Source: an uncultured Pseudodesulfovibrio sp. | Lineage (GTDB): Bacteria; Desulfobacterota; Desulfovibrionia; Desulfovibrionales; Desulfovibrionaceae | DNA length: 64,000 nt | Direction of reading: 5' to 3' | Assembly (NCBI RefSeq): GCF_963662885.1 | Contig: NZ_OY760059.1 | Coordinates: 1 to 64,000, forward strand | Shown: piece by piece, positions 33,650 to 44,042 of the stretch | How the letters are laid out: each line of letters opens with the position of its first letter | Position numbering within the stretch: position 1 is the stretch's first letter | Translations under genes and position numbers: made by a program | The notes under the pieces: generated by a model | What the model saw: the letters and a program-made list of their open reading frames with translations, nothing else | Told to the model about the DNA's origin: nothing | Databases searched by the model: none

Positions 33650-35215
33650 CTACACCCCTTCGAGGTATTCGAGCTTTCCGAGAAGATCGGCTTCGAGCAA
33701 CTCCTGCTCGGCCTTGAGGGCATCGGCAATGTCGGCGCGGGCGTGCATGGTCTGCATCTTGTACTTGTTGCCCAGCGCGCTGCCGCGTTCCTGATCCGAG
33801 AGCATGGAGGTCGCCCCGGTGCGTTTTTTGTGGTGCACCGTCAGATGCCCCTGGTAAACCGGAAAACGCCCCGCCTCGCACAGCCGTAGATCGTGTTCCA
33901 TGTCGTCGTACTGGGACGGCGACAGCTGGATGGCGAAGTCGCCCGTGTCGATAAGGGTTTGTGTGCGGAACAGGTGGCAGCAGCCCGTGACCGATGCGCA
34001 GGGCCGCATGAAGTCGAAACAGCCGGCGTCCAATGTCTGGGTATGCAGGCCGGTGAGGCTGAAGGGATTGGGATCGGGGCGGCTCAGATCGACAACGGCC
34101 TCGGGGTCCATGACCAGATGGTTGTCCGCGCTCTGGATACACAGGGGGTTGGCGTGGTCCACCACCTTGCAGCCCCACACGCCAGCCTCGGGGTAGCGTC
34201 GGACCGCAGCACCAAGACGGGCCAGCCAATCCGTCGGCAACTCCACGTCATCGTCGAGATAACAGCAGAAATCGTGTTCGTGCACCGCATCCAGGTGGAG
34301 CAGCCAGTTGCGTGCGGCGGCTGCCCCGATGTTCACGGGCAGATGTATTCGCGTGAACCGGTCCGCACCCAGCACGTCCGCGAACCGAGGCTCATGGCGG
34401 GACAGGACCTCGGCGGTCCTGTCCGTGGACCCGTTGTCCAGGACAAAAACCGAAACATCGCTCAAGTCGGCGGCCAGCAGTGAAGTCAGGGTCTTGTCGA
34501 GCTCATCCGCCTTGTTCCAGGAATAGAGCAGCACCGCGGTGCGCCCCGGCAACGGGCAACGCTCCTCGGCCACGCCAGCAAGCGCGTCAAAGGCGCGCAG
34601 GGCCAGGCCCGCGTTCCACGGCGACCGGCGCGCGGCGGCAAGCAGCGTTTCCGGGGCGGCCTCGGACGGAGAAAAACGAGACAGGGCTCTTGCTCGGGCT
34701 GCGGTGAGGACCGGGCGGACCGCTTCCGGCGCAGGGGCTTTCAGACAGGCGAAAACGAAATCCGGGTCGTTCGCCACCGAGCCCGTTATCACGGCCTGCT
34801 CGCGCCAGAACATATTGCCGGGCTCGTCGCGCACGGCCTGTTCCAGGAAGGTTCGGGTCCGGGCAAAATCACGCCAGCTCAGTAAATTGATCGACGCCGC
34901 CATATCGCTGGGGCGAGCCCAATGAGCGGCCAGAATGCCCAGCCGGGCGACGGTTTCCCGTCCCAGGAGCGCGGCTGCGGGTTCGGTGGCGAGCAACTCG
35001 GCCGCCAATCCGCCGTCCAGCGGATGATCGGCGACCAGAAGGTTCAGGGCGTCCCCCGCAACAGGAACAAGATCGGCCCTGCCCGTGAGCAGGCTGCACA
35101 CGGCCACTTCAAGCAAATGGGCCTTGCCGGTAAACCCCAGACGCAGCAGCGCCTTGAGGTTTTCAGGCAGGGAGCGCCACAGGGAGGCCGGTGTGTCAGC
35201 GCGATCCGGGCTCAT
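33650..35215 (-). CDS. Glycosyltransferase family 2 protein with a helical N-terminal extension
   Basis: The 521-residue protein transfers a sugar from an activated donor to a glycan. The GT2 domain occupies roughly residues 226-460: TAVLLYSWNKADELDKTLTS, VLDNGSTDRT, the nucleotide- and metal-binding CCYLDDDVELPTDW, and later DDMEHDLRLCEAG. The first 220 residues are Ala/Leu-rich and helical and may be an interaction or TPR-like region. The C-terminus is also helical. The start overlaps the end of the next gene by 20 bases, so the two are coupled. Target glycan is unknown. Confidence 0.88.
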   Translation of the reverse strand: MSPDRADTPASLWRSLPENLKALLRLGFTGKAHLLEVAVCSLLTGRADLVPVAGDALNLLVADHPLDGGLAAELLATEPAAALLGRETVARLGILAAHWARPSDMAASINLLSWRDFARTRTFLEQAVRDEPGNMFWREQAVITGSVANDPDFVFACLKAPAPEAVRPVLTAARARALSRFSPSEAAPETLLAAARRSPWNAGLALRAFDALAGVAEERCPLPGRTAVLLYSWNKADELDKTLTSLLAADLSDVSVFVLDNGSTDRTAEVLSRHEPRFADVLGADRFTRIHLPVNIGAAAARNWLLHLDAVHEHDFCCYLDDDVELPTDWLARLGAAVRRYPEAGVWGCKVVDHANPLCIQSADNHLVMDPEAVVDLSRPDPNPFSLTGLHTQTLDAGCFDFMRPCASVTGCCHLFRTQTLIDTGDFAIQLSPSQYDDMEHDLRLCEAGRFPVYQGHLTVHHKKRTGATSMLSDQERGSALGNKYKMQTMHARADIADALKAEQELLEADLLGKLEYLEGV

Positions 35216-37316
35216 GGGTGTGTTCCTCCTGGTCCGTGGACGACTCCGGCACGGCCATCTCCTCCACAGGCAGGGGCTCGTACAACCGCTCGCCCATGTA
35301 TACGCGCATCAGGTTGCGGCCCTTGGCCTCGGGCGTGAGCAGGGTGCGCACCACCCGGCGGCCGGCAAGTCCCAGCGCGAATCGCTTCAGCGGGTCCTCG
35401 GCCAGCAGGCGCATCTTTTCGGCCAGACAATCCGCGTCTTCGGACGCACAGAGATAGCCGTTGACGTTGTCCCGAACCACTTCGGGGATGCCGCCCACTC
35501 GGTTGCACACCGCGGGCAGGCCGAAATCGAACCCTTCGAGCAGGGCGTTGGGCAGGCTCTCCTTGCGCGACGAGATCACCTGGACGTCGGCAAATCGCAA
35601 CTCGTCCAACACCTCGGCATGGGAAATCTCGCCCGCGTTGCGATACCGCTCGCGGACCACCGGGGTGAAAACATCATCGAACTTGTGCAGCTTGTCGTCG
35701 ACCACGCCAACACCAACGAATTCCAAGTCGCGCGCCCCGCCCTGGCAAAGACGGTCGGCAGCCTTCAGAAAAACGTCAAACCCTTTGATCTCCGCGGAAT
35801 TGCCCACGTAGATGTAGCGCGTACCCCGCTTCTTGCGCGGCTTGGGCTCACCGAGGTCCGGCCCTGCATAGGCGTTGTAGACAACGTTCAACCGTTTGCC
35901 GCTCACCCAGTACTTGCGCATGACCTCGGCGCACTGGGCCGAATTGGCGATGACCCCGTTGCTCAGCGCGGTCCACAGAAAAAACACGGCATTGGGTTTG
36001 GAGATAACCCCACGGTTGATGAACAGCTTGCACTTCGCGCCCATGAGCCGGGCCAGCACGCCCATCTTGTACGCCCGGTTGTGGAAGGTATGGATTACGT
36101 CGATGCCCTTTTCCTGCACCAGCTTCTTGAGAAATTTCCCGGCCTTGACGTACTCCTTGAAGCCGTCGAAGTGGATGACCTCCACGTTCTCGCCCTTCAG
36201 GGGATCGAGCGCGCCATTGATGGCCGTGTCCGAGGTGACCAGGGCGTACACCTTCAGCCCCATGTCCGATATCGCCTTGATGTTGTTGACCATCTGGCGG
36301 CTGCCGCCGGACAGCTTGTTGGAGTCCGTGGCATAGAGCACGGAGCCGACATCGGGCTTCTTGTGGAACTTCTTGAAAAAGATCTTGGAGGAAACGGACC
36401 CGGCGTACATGCGCAGCCTGCTCTGCAGCCACTTGCCGTCCTTCTTGGCGGACACGCCCAGACGGTTGAGCCGAAACGGGTCCGTACTCCGCGTGTTGGA
36501 CCACCGTTCCAGGGTGAAGGCGCCGACATACCCGGCGTCCTTGAGTTCCGACTCGGCCACCGGGTCGAACTGTCCCCACGGCCAGCAGAAGAGCTGCTCG
36601 TCCAGCCCGTTCAGCGCACGCATGCGCTCTATGCTCTCGCGGAAGTCGCGACGGCAGAACGCCCGGCGCTCCGCCTCGGTCCGTTTGACGAACCGGGGGC
36701 CTTTGCCCCCTTCGAACACGGGCCAAAAACCATCATATACATACCCGCTGCCCGCCTTGAAGGTCGGCCAGCCGTCCTTGTGCTCACCATACACGGCCCA
36801 GCCGCCCCAATGGGCCCCCGCCACACCAAGCGGCTTGAGCGGAGTCAGGTTGGTGAACGCCGCCTGATGGCGGCAACCGTGGGAAAAGACCTCCATGCCC
36901 TTGCCGAGCATGGCCCTGATCTCTGACTCGTTGATGAACTGGGAAAAATCGTGGTCGATGAACGCGGCCCTGAAAACGTCGCGCATGTGCAGCATCCCGG
37001 GCGCGGTGTCGGCAGTGCGGACCTCGCCCGGCACGGTGAAGTCCGTGAGGGCGAAAAAGGTCCCGGTCATGTTCCGCTTTTCCAGCTCCGGGACCACGGT
37101 GATCCAATTGGACACATGGCCGTCGTCAAAGGTCAGGACCAGGGATTTTTTCGGGGCTTTCATCTCCCCCCGCGTCACGGCCAGCAGGTCGCGGGCCGAG
37201 ATGGTCCGCCAGCCCGCGTCGGCCAGGGCGTCGAGGTGCTCCCGAAACATCTCGGGCGTGTGTCCGTTCACATCGGACACATTGTGGTAACAAAGGACGG
37301 GTATGGATATGCTCAT
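35196..37316 (-). CDS. Fusion of polysaccharide deacetylase and glycosyltransferase family 4
   Basis: The 706-residue protein combines two enzymes. The N-terminal part has the NodB-type motifs: VLTFDDGHVS near residue 60 and SHGCRHQAAF near 145, so it should remove acetyl groups from a glycan or a lipid-linked sugar. The C-terminal part, from about residue 320, is a GT-B glycosyltransferase with RYIYVGNSAEIKGFDVFLKA and SSRKESLPNALLEGFDFGLP. No signal peptide is seen, so both act in the cytoplasm, for example on a lipid-linked precursor. It is upstream of the GT2 gene in the same operon. Lipopolysaccharide, capsule or flagellin glycosylation are all possible targets. Confidence 0.85.
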   Translation of the reverse strand: MSISIPVLCYHNVSDVNGHTPEMFREHLDALADAGWRTISARDLLAVTRGEMKAPKKSLVLTFDDGHVSNWITVVPELEKRNMTGTFFALTDFTVPGEVRTADTAPGMLHMRDVFRAAFIDHDFSQFINESEIRAMLGKGMEVFSHGCRHQAAFTNLTPLKPLGVAGAHWGGWAVYGEHKDGWPTFKAGSGYVYDGFWPVFEGGKGPRFVKRTEAERRAFCRRDFRESIERMRALNGLDEQLFCWPWGQFDPVAESELKDAGYVGAFTLERWSNTRSTDPFRLNRLGVSAKKDGKWLQSRLRMYAGSVSSKIFFKKFHKKPDVGSVLYATDSNKLSGGSRQMVNNIKAISDMGLKVYALVTSDTAINGALDPLKGENVEVIHFDGFKEYVKAGKFLKKLVQEKGIDVIHTFHNRAYKMGVLARLMGAKCKLFINRGVISKPNAVFFLWTALSNGVIANSAQCAEVMRKYWVSGKRLNVVYNAYAGPDLGEPKPRKKRGTRYIYVGNSAEIKGFDVFLKAADRLCQGGARDLEFVGVGVVDDKLHKFDDVFTPVVRERYRNAGEISHAEVLDELRFADVQVISSRKESLPNALLEGFDFGLPAVCNRVGGIPEVVRDNVNGYLCASEDADCLAEKMRLLAEDPLKRFALGLAGRRVVRTLLTPEAKGRNLMRVYMGERLYEPLPVEEMAVPESSTDQEEHTHEPGSR

Positions 37317-37458
37317 TGTTTTTCTCGTTTGCCCTCAGGCCTCCGAGAAGTAGCAGATGGTCCCTGCCTGGGCAAGAAAGGATGGATTGTATCCGTCCTG
37401 CGCGGCAAGTACGCGAACCCCTTGTAAACTCTCCGAGATACCGCTAATAGAAGTGACC

Positions 37459-38889
<1,431 letters not shown>

Positions 38890-38892
38890 GGA

Positions 38893-39879
38893 TCACCGGG
38901 CCGGGGCGTACTGGCAGTCCTGGCTGAGGATGTCCATGGGCGTGTAGGTCACTTCCGGGATAGTCCGCCCCTTGTCCAGCCTGACCAGGTATTTATACAC
39001 CAGGCGTCCCATCTCCTCGAAATCCAGACCTATGTTCACGTGGCTCAGACGCTGGGCAAAAAGCTCGCGCTGTTTGGGGTGTGCCCCGGCGAAGACCAGG
39101 ACCTTGTCACCCCGGCTGAGCTGGGCCCGGTAATTCTCGACCAGGGACGCATAGCCTTCCGCCATCTCCGCCCACCATCCCACAGAGATGATCACGTTCA
39201 CTTCGGGATCGTCGAGCATATTCCTCAACTGGGCCAGCGCCTGCTCGTAGTTGTCCCGACAAGGGATGGGGGAACGGGCATGCAGACTCCACCGCGACCC
39301 GGCATCGCCGGAGACCAACTGTTGGCGCACCCCGCTGATGCGGTCATTCAGATTGGTATCGTCCAGTCCGCCGGTCAGAATGACCGCCACTCCTCCCTGC
39401 GGACGGAGTTTTTGCGCCTGCCGGGCCAGTTCACGCCCCAACTCCACGTTATCCGTGCCGATGTACCCGGCGCGCATGGAACGGTACGGCTCGGAGAAGT
39501 CGGAATCAAAGGTGACCACCGGGGTACCGGTTTCATGCACCTGTCTGAAGGAGTTTTCGACCAGATACTCGCTGCGCAGCACGGAAACGGCCAGCCCGTT
39601 GGGCGACTGGCGCAGGGCCTCGCGAATGGATTCGTCCTGGATGCGGAAATGCGCCTTGCCCTTGCCGCCGGTCAGGACCACACGATCACCATGGACCTCG
39701 GCCTCAGCCTTGGCCGCGTTGTACACCCTGACAAAGTTGAGGTCCGACTCCGATTTGGCCACGACGAAGAACAGGCGCCCCTTGGCCAGACAAGGCGTCG
39801 CGACGCCCATGCCCGATCCAAACACGAGACAGGCCGCCAGCACACCAAACACACGGGGAATTACGGATTTTATGAGCAT
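38893..39879 (-). CDS. Periplasmic binding protein of the sugar (RbsB-like) type
   Basis: The 328-residue protein has a signal peptide (VFGVLAACLVFGSGMGVATP) and a periplasmic type I binding fold: GTPVVTFDSDFSEPYRSMRAG, YIGTDNVELGRELARQA, then VAVILTGGLDDTNLNDRISG and VNVIISVGWWAE. This resembles sugar- or autoinducer-binding proteins. No ABC permease lies next to it, so it may instead feed a sensor. It is convergent with the sigma-54 activator, with 3 bases between stop codons. Confidence 0.85.
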   Translation of the reverse strand: MLIKSVIPRVFGVLAACLVFGSGMGVATPCLAKGRLFFVVAKSESDLNFVRVYNAAKAEAEVHGDRVVLTGGKGKAHFRIQDESIREALRQSPNGLAVSVLRSEYLVENSFRQVHETGTPVVTFDSDFSEPYRSMRAGYIGTDNVELGRELARQAQKLRPQGGVAVILTGGLDDTNLNDRISGVRQQLVSGDAGSRWSLHARSPIPCRDNYEQALAQLRNMLDDPEVNVIISVGWWAEMAEGYASLVENYRAQLSRGDKVLVFAGAHPKQRELFAQRLSHVNIGLDFEEMGRLVYKYLVRLDKGRTIPEVTYTPMDILSQDCQYAPAR

Positions 39880-40035
39880 GTCTCAAAATTACGCCCCCGG
39901 TTTTGCGATGCACATTATTATTAAAAAAAGAGCGGTACGGGTTCCAGGGCAGAAGGGGTTCCAGTCGAAGGCAGCCTTTCGCAACCATGAGAACAAGTCA
40001 TTATTTCGGGATCATCCGGGAATGAAAGCGGGATG

Positions 40036-40054
40036 CCGCTTAATCCTTAAGCGG
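40036..40054. repeat. Perfect hairpin CCGCTTAA-TCC-TTAAGCGG
   Basis: An 8-bp perfect stem lies in the 222-base gap between azlD and the periplasmic binding protein gene. It lacks a T-run, so it may be a processing signal or a protein site rather than a terminator. Confidence 0.5.
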
Positions 40055-40101
40055 ATGCGCGGGCAATAAGAAGAGGGAGGTTTGATCCGCCGTCGGGCGG
40101 T

Positions 40102-40425
40102 TTACATCACGGCCCGCAGGAGCCAGAGCGTCCCCATCCCGCTGAGGATGGTCGCCAGGATGTTTTTGGTCTTCCAGGCCACCAGCACGGCGACCAGAGC
40201 GGCCACCGGACGGGCCAGGCTCACCGGGCCGCCGTCCGTGCCGTGCAGCAGTACGGCGGGCACGATGATGGCGGGCAGGACAGAGGCCGGGATAAAGCGC
40301 AGCATGCGGACCACGGCCTCGGGAAAGGAGACCTTGTCCACGATGAGGATGAAGGAGAAACGGATCAGGAACGTGCCCAGCCCGAGAAGGATGGCTACAA
40401 GCCAGTAGTTCGTCGCATCAGTCAC
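40102..40425 (-). CDS. azlD: Branched-chain amino-acid exporter subunit AzlD
   Basis: The 107-residue protein has about four hydrophobic segments and the family pattern LGLGTFLIRFSF, then ALVAVLVAWKTKNILATILSGM. It pairs with AzlC to export branched-chain amino acids. The start is a GTG at 40425 that overlaps the azlC stop and follows AAAGGAGG; the longer frame to 40449 is not needed. Confidence 0.9.
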   Translation of the reverse strand: MTDATNYWLVAILLGLGTFLIRFSFILIVDKVSFPEAVVRMLRFIPASVLPAIIVPAVLLHGTDGGPVSLARPVAALVAVLVAWKTKNILATILSGMGTLWLLRAVM

Positions 40426-41113
40426 GGGCAAGCCTCCTTTCGGCGGCATATCCCAGCAGGATACCGGTCACCGCTCCGGCCATCAGCCCGAGGTTGTAGG
40501 GCAGGCTGTCGGCGAAGTAGGCCACGATACCGGAGGCCAGGGCCGCCAGCGCCGTGGGCCGGTCCTTGATGGCGGGCACCACCACGGCGATGAAGGTCAG
40601 GGGAACGGCGAAACCGAGATCCCAGGCCGCGGGAATGAAGGCCCCGACCGACGCGCCGAATACGGCACCGATGGAATAGGAGATCCACACGGCCACGGCC
40701 GCGCCGAAGAAGTAGAACGGCTTGTTGATTTCCTCGCCGTCCTCGCGGTGGAAGCGGGCGATGGACATGGCATAGGCCTGGTCGGACAGCATGAACCCGA
40801 GCAAGGCCCGTCCCGGCAGGGACATGGTCTTGAGATGGGGGGCGATGGAGGCCGAGTACATGAAGAAGCGCAGGTTGATGATCAGCCCGGTAAGCACGAC
40901 CACGGCCAGGGAGGCGTGGTGTTCCAGCAGTTGCAACGCCGCCAGCTGGCTGGCCCCCGCGTTGATGGCCCAGGTGAAGCCGAGCGCGCCCCACAGGGAC
41001 ATGCCCGCGCCCGTACTGACCACGCCGCAGATGAGCCCGAAGGGCACCATGCCAAGCAGGATGGGAATGGAGTCGCGTGCCCCGGAGAGAAAGGAATGTC
41101 GTATGTCGTCCAT
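40418..41113 (-). CDS. azlC: Branched-chain amino-acid exporter subunit AzlC
   Basis: The 231-residue membrane protein has the AzlC family motifs IPILLGMVPFGLICGV, INAGASQLAALQLL, LIINLRFFMYSASIAPHL and LSDQAYAMS. Several membrane helices follow. AzlCD exports branched-chain amino acids and confers resistance to analogues such as azaleucine. The ATG at 41113 gives the usual N-terminus. The stop overlaps azlD by 8 bases, and radA is divergent. Confidence 0.93.
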   Translation of the reverse strand: MDDIRHSFLSGARDSIPILLGMVPFGLICGVVSTGAGMSLWGALGFTWAINAGASQLAALQLLEHHASLAVVVLTGLIINLRFFMYSASIAPHLKTMSLPGRALLGFMLSDQAYAMSIARFHREDGEEINKPFYFFGAAVAVWISYSIGAVFGASVGAFIPAAWDLGFAVPLTFIAVVVPAIKDRPTALAALASGIVAYFADSLPYNLGLMAGAVTGILLGYAAERRLARD

Positions 41114-41230
41114 GTAGATTGATCCGCCGATCAACGGGAATACAGTTCGCCTCGGCCGCCGTCAACGCATAAATGTGCAGCTCCATTCCGGGGCTGGACT
41201 TTTGTGCGCGAATGGCGGGATACTCAGGGA

Positions 41231-42553
41231 ATGAAAACCAAGGAAACCTATCGGTGCGCCGCATGCGGCGCGCAATCCCCCCGCTGGCAGGGACAATGCC
41301 CGTCCTGCAAGGAATGGAACACCATGGAAGCCGTGACCGTGTCGAAGAAGACCTCGGTCCCGGTGGGCGCGGCCGCGGCCCAATCTTCGCCACAACTCCT
41401 TGAGGACCTGGAGAGCGAACACCTGGGAGCCAGGACCTCCGGCCTGCCCTCTCTGGACCACCTGCTCGGCTCCGGTCTGGTGCCGGGTGCGGCCATTCTG
41501 GTGGGCGGCGAGCCCGGCATCGGTAAGTCCACCCTGCTGTTGCAGCTGGCGGGCAGCCAGGCGCGTCTCGGCCACACGGCGGTCTATCTGTCCGGCGAGG
41601 AATCCCTGCCCCAACTCAAATCCAGAGCGGGCAGGCTCGGCCTGCTCGGCCCGGGCCTGATGGCCATGGCCACCAACAAGGTCGAGGACGGGTTGGCCGT
41701 TCTCGAAGGGCCTAACCCGCCTGAACTGCTCATCGTGGACTCGGTCCAGACCCTGGCTTCGCCGCTGGCCGAAGGCATCCCCGGCTCGGTCAGCCAGGTA
41801 CGCGCCGTGTCCAGCGAACTGGTGGAAAAGACCAAGAAGTGCGGAACCACCCTCATCCTGGTGGGCCACGTGACCAAGGACGGCCAGATCGCCGGTCCCA
41901 AGCTGCTCGAGCACATGGTCGACACGGTCCTCTACCTGGAGGGCGACCGCAAACATTTCTCGCGCATCCTGCGCGTGCTCAAGAACCGGTTCGGGCCCAG
42001 CGACGAGCTGATCGTCTTCACCATGAAGGAACAGGGGCTCGAAGTGGTCGAGGACCCGGCCACCTTTTTCCTGGGCGCGCGGGACCCGTCCCTGTCCGGA
42101 ACGGCCATGGCGCTCGCCGTGGACGGGCAGCGGCCCTTTGCCGTGGAAGTCCAGGCCCTGGTCTCCAAATCCTTTCTGACCATACCGAGGCGCACGGCGC
42201 TGGGCTTCGACACCAACCGGCTGAACCTGCTCCTGGCCGTGCTCGAAAAACGGCTGCGGCTCAATCTGAGCGGCCACGACATCTACGCCAAGATAACTGG
42301 CGGGCTGGCCTCCAAGGACCCCGGACTCGATCTGGCCGTGGTGGCCGCCGTCATGTCCTCCTTCTACGACCAGCCGTTGCCCGAAGCCTCGGTTTTCTGG
42401 GGCGAGATCGACCTGAACGGTCAGGTGCGCCCGGTGGCCGCCCACGACGTGCGGCTCAAGCAGGCCGGACGGTTGGGCCACGGTCCCGTATGCCATTCCG
42501 GCACGGCCCCGACCCTGGCCGACCTGCAACGCCTGCTGTTCGGCAAACGCTGA
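41231..42553 (+). CDS. radA: DNA repair protein RadA (Sms)
   Basis: RadA is a RecA-like ATPase that drives branch migration in recombinational repair. The 440-residue protein has an N-terminal C4 zinc finger (CAACGAQSPRWQGQCPSC), Walker A GGEPGIGKST, the RadA-specific KNRFG motif (LKNRFGPSDEL) and a C-terminal Lon-like domain. The start at 41231 fits the zinc finger directly; GGGA lies only 2 bases upstream, a short spacing. It stands alone, divergent from azlC. The length matches the family. Confidence 0.97.
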   Translation: MKTKETYRCAACGAQSPRWQGQCPSCKEWNTMEAVTVSKKTSVPVGAAAAQSSPQLLEDLESEHLGARTSGLPSLDHLLGSGLVPGAAILVGGEPGIGKSTLLLQLAGSQARLGHTAVYLSGEESLPQLKSRAGRLGLLGPGLMAMATNKVEDGLAVLEGPNPPELLIVDSVQTLASPLAEGIPGSVSQVRAVSSELVEKTKKCGTTLILVGHVTKDGQIAGPKLLEHMVDTVLYLEGDRKHFSRILRVLKNRFGPSDELIVFTMKEQGLEVVEDPATFFLGARDPSLSGTAMALAVDGQRPFAVEVQALVSKSFLTIPRRTALGFDTNRLNLLLAVLEKRLRLNLSGHDIYAKITGGLASKDPGLDLAVVAAVMSSFYDQPLPEASVFWGEIDLNGQVRPVAAHDVRLKQAGRLGHGPVCHSGTAPTLADLQRLLFGKR

Positions 42554-42697
42554 TGCGCATGACATTTTCACCGAAATAATGGTACCCTCTCCCCAACCGT
42601 GCCCTATGCTGCACGGAAGCACGCCGCATCGGCACGCGCGGGAGCGTGCCGCAACACGCTGAACGCGGCGAACACCGACCTCAATACGGAGGAAGAC

Positions 42698-44038
42698 ATG
42701 GCTGACATTCTCGACTGGACCAACGCGGACCTCGACCGACGGGATATGGCGACATACAAGAGCAAGGCCGACGACATGGCCGCGCGCCTGCGCGAGGAAA
42801 CCGGGGCGGGCCGACTGCCCTTCCTGACCATGCCGTATGAAGCGGCACTGAAACGGCAACTGGCCGAACTGGCCGGTTACCTGGACGGATTCGACCACAT
42901 GCTCCTGCTCGGCATCGGCGGCTCGGCCCTGGGCGCGCGGGCTCTGCAAAAGGCCTTTTACCCCGAACAGGACCGGCCTGGGCATGACGGCAAGTCCCTG
43001 TGGATCGCGGACAACGTGGACGCCTACGCGCTGGAAGCCTACATGGCCAAGCTCCCGCCCGAGAAAACCGTCGTCGTCACGGTGTCCAAGTCCGGCGGGA
43101 CCATCGAGACCGTGGGCCAATATTTCATCATCAAGGAATGGATGAAGGAGCAACTCGGCGACAAGTGGCCCGAACATATGCTCCTGGTGACCGACGAAAA
43201 GCAGGGCTTCCTGCGCGGCGAGGTCAACGCTTTCGGCATCAAGGCGCTGCCCGTTCCCGACAATCTCGGAGGACGCTACTCCGTGCTCTCGGCCGTGGGC
43301 CTGATTCCGGCCCTGTTCCTGGGCATGGACACCGACGCCCTTCTGGCCGGTGCGCGAGAGGTCACGGACGTGCTGGCAGACCCGGCCCTGAACGGCGAAA
43401 CCCTGGCCGGAACCCAGGCCTTCTCTCTGGCCGCCTGGGGGGCCGCGCTCATGGACAAGGGCTTTACGGAGATGATCTTTTTCGCCTATATCCCCTTGTG
43501 GGCCAGCTTCGGGGACTGGTTTGCCCAGTTGTGGGCCGAATCCCTGGGCAAGGAAGGCAAGGGCAGCCAGCCCGTGCCCGCCGTGGGCGTTACCGACCAG
43601 CACTCGGTAAACCAGATGTTCATGGACGGCGTGCGCAACAAGGCGTGCCTGTTTCTGACCTGCCCGTCCCTGCCCGCAGGCCCCAAGTTCCCGGCCGACC
43701 TGCCCGACAAGTTCGCCTATGTCCGGGGCAAGGATTTCGGCGAGCTGATCCAGGCCGAGGGGCTGGGCACACGCATGGCCCTGTCCAAGAACGGCGTACC
43801 CCTGGTGGAAATCCAGGTCGGCGCGGACGGTCCGAGACAGGCGGGCAAGCTCATCGGGCTGCTCGGCGCGGCCACCATCCTGACCGGCTGGCTCATGGGC
43901 ATCAACCCCCTGGACCAGCCCGCCGTGGAACTGGGCAAGCGGCTGGCCAAGGCACGCATGAACGCGGAAGGTCTGGCCGAAGAAAAGAAGGACCTCGACG
44001 GGTTCCTGACCGCACAACGAGATATACGGGAGTTCTGA
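42698..44038 (+). CDS. pgi: Glucose-6-phosphate isomerase
   Basis: Pgi interconverts glucose-6-phosphate and fructose-6-phosphate. The 446-residue protein has the SIS sugar-phosphate motifs LLLGIGGSALGAR and VSKSGGTIET, and the conserved late segment VTDQHSVNQMFMDGVRNK. The C-terminal segment LIGLLGAATILTGWLMGINPLDQPAVELGK carries the catalytic region (core AATILTGWLMGINPLDQP). I chose ATG 42698, preceded by GGAGGAAG. The family member is of the shorter bacterial type (about 450 residues). A sensor kinase follows after 4 bases, so it is co-transcribed. Confidence 0.94.
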   Translation: MADILDWTNADLDRRDMATYKSKADDMAARLREETGAGRLPFLTMPYEAALKRQLAELAGYLDGFDHMLLLGIGGSALGARALQKAFYPEQDRPGHDGKSLWIADNVDAYALEAYMAKLPPEKTVVVTVSKSGGTIETVGQYFIIKEWMKEQLGDKWPEHMLLVTDEKQGFLRGEVNAFGIKALPVPDNLGGRYSVLSAVGLIPALFLGMDTDALLAGAREVTDVLADPALNGETLAGTQAFSLAAWGAALMDKGFTEMIFFAYIPLWASFGDWFAQLWAESLGKEGKGSQPVPAVGVTDQHSVNQMFMDGVRNKACLFLTCPSLPAGPKFPADLPDKFAYVRGKDFGELIQAEGLGTRMALSKNGVPLVEIQVGADGPRQAGKLIGLLGAATILTGWLMGINPLDQPAVELGKRLAKARMNAEGLAEEKKDLDGFLTAQRDIREF

Positions 44039-44042
44039 GTCA

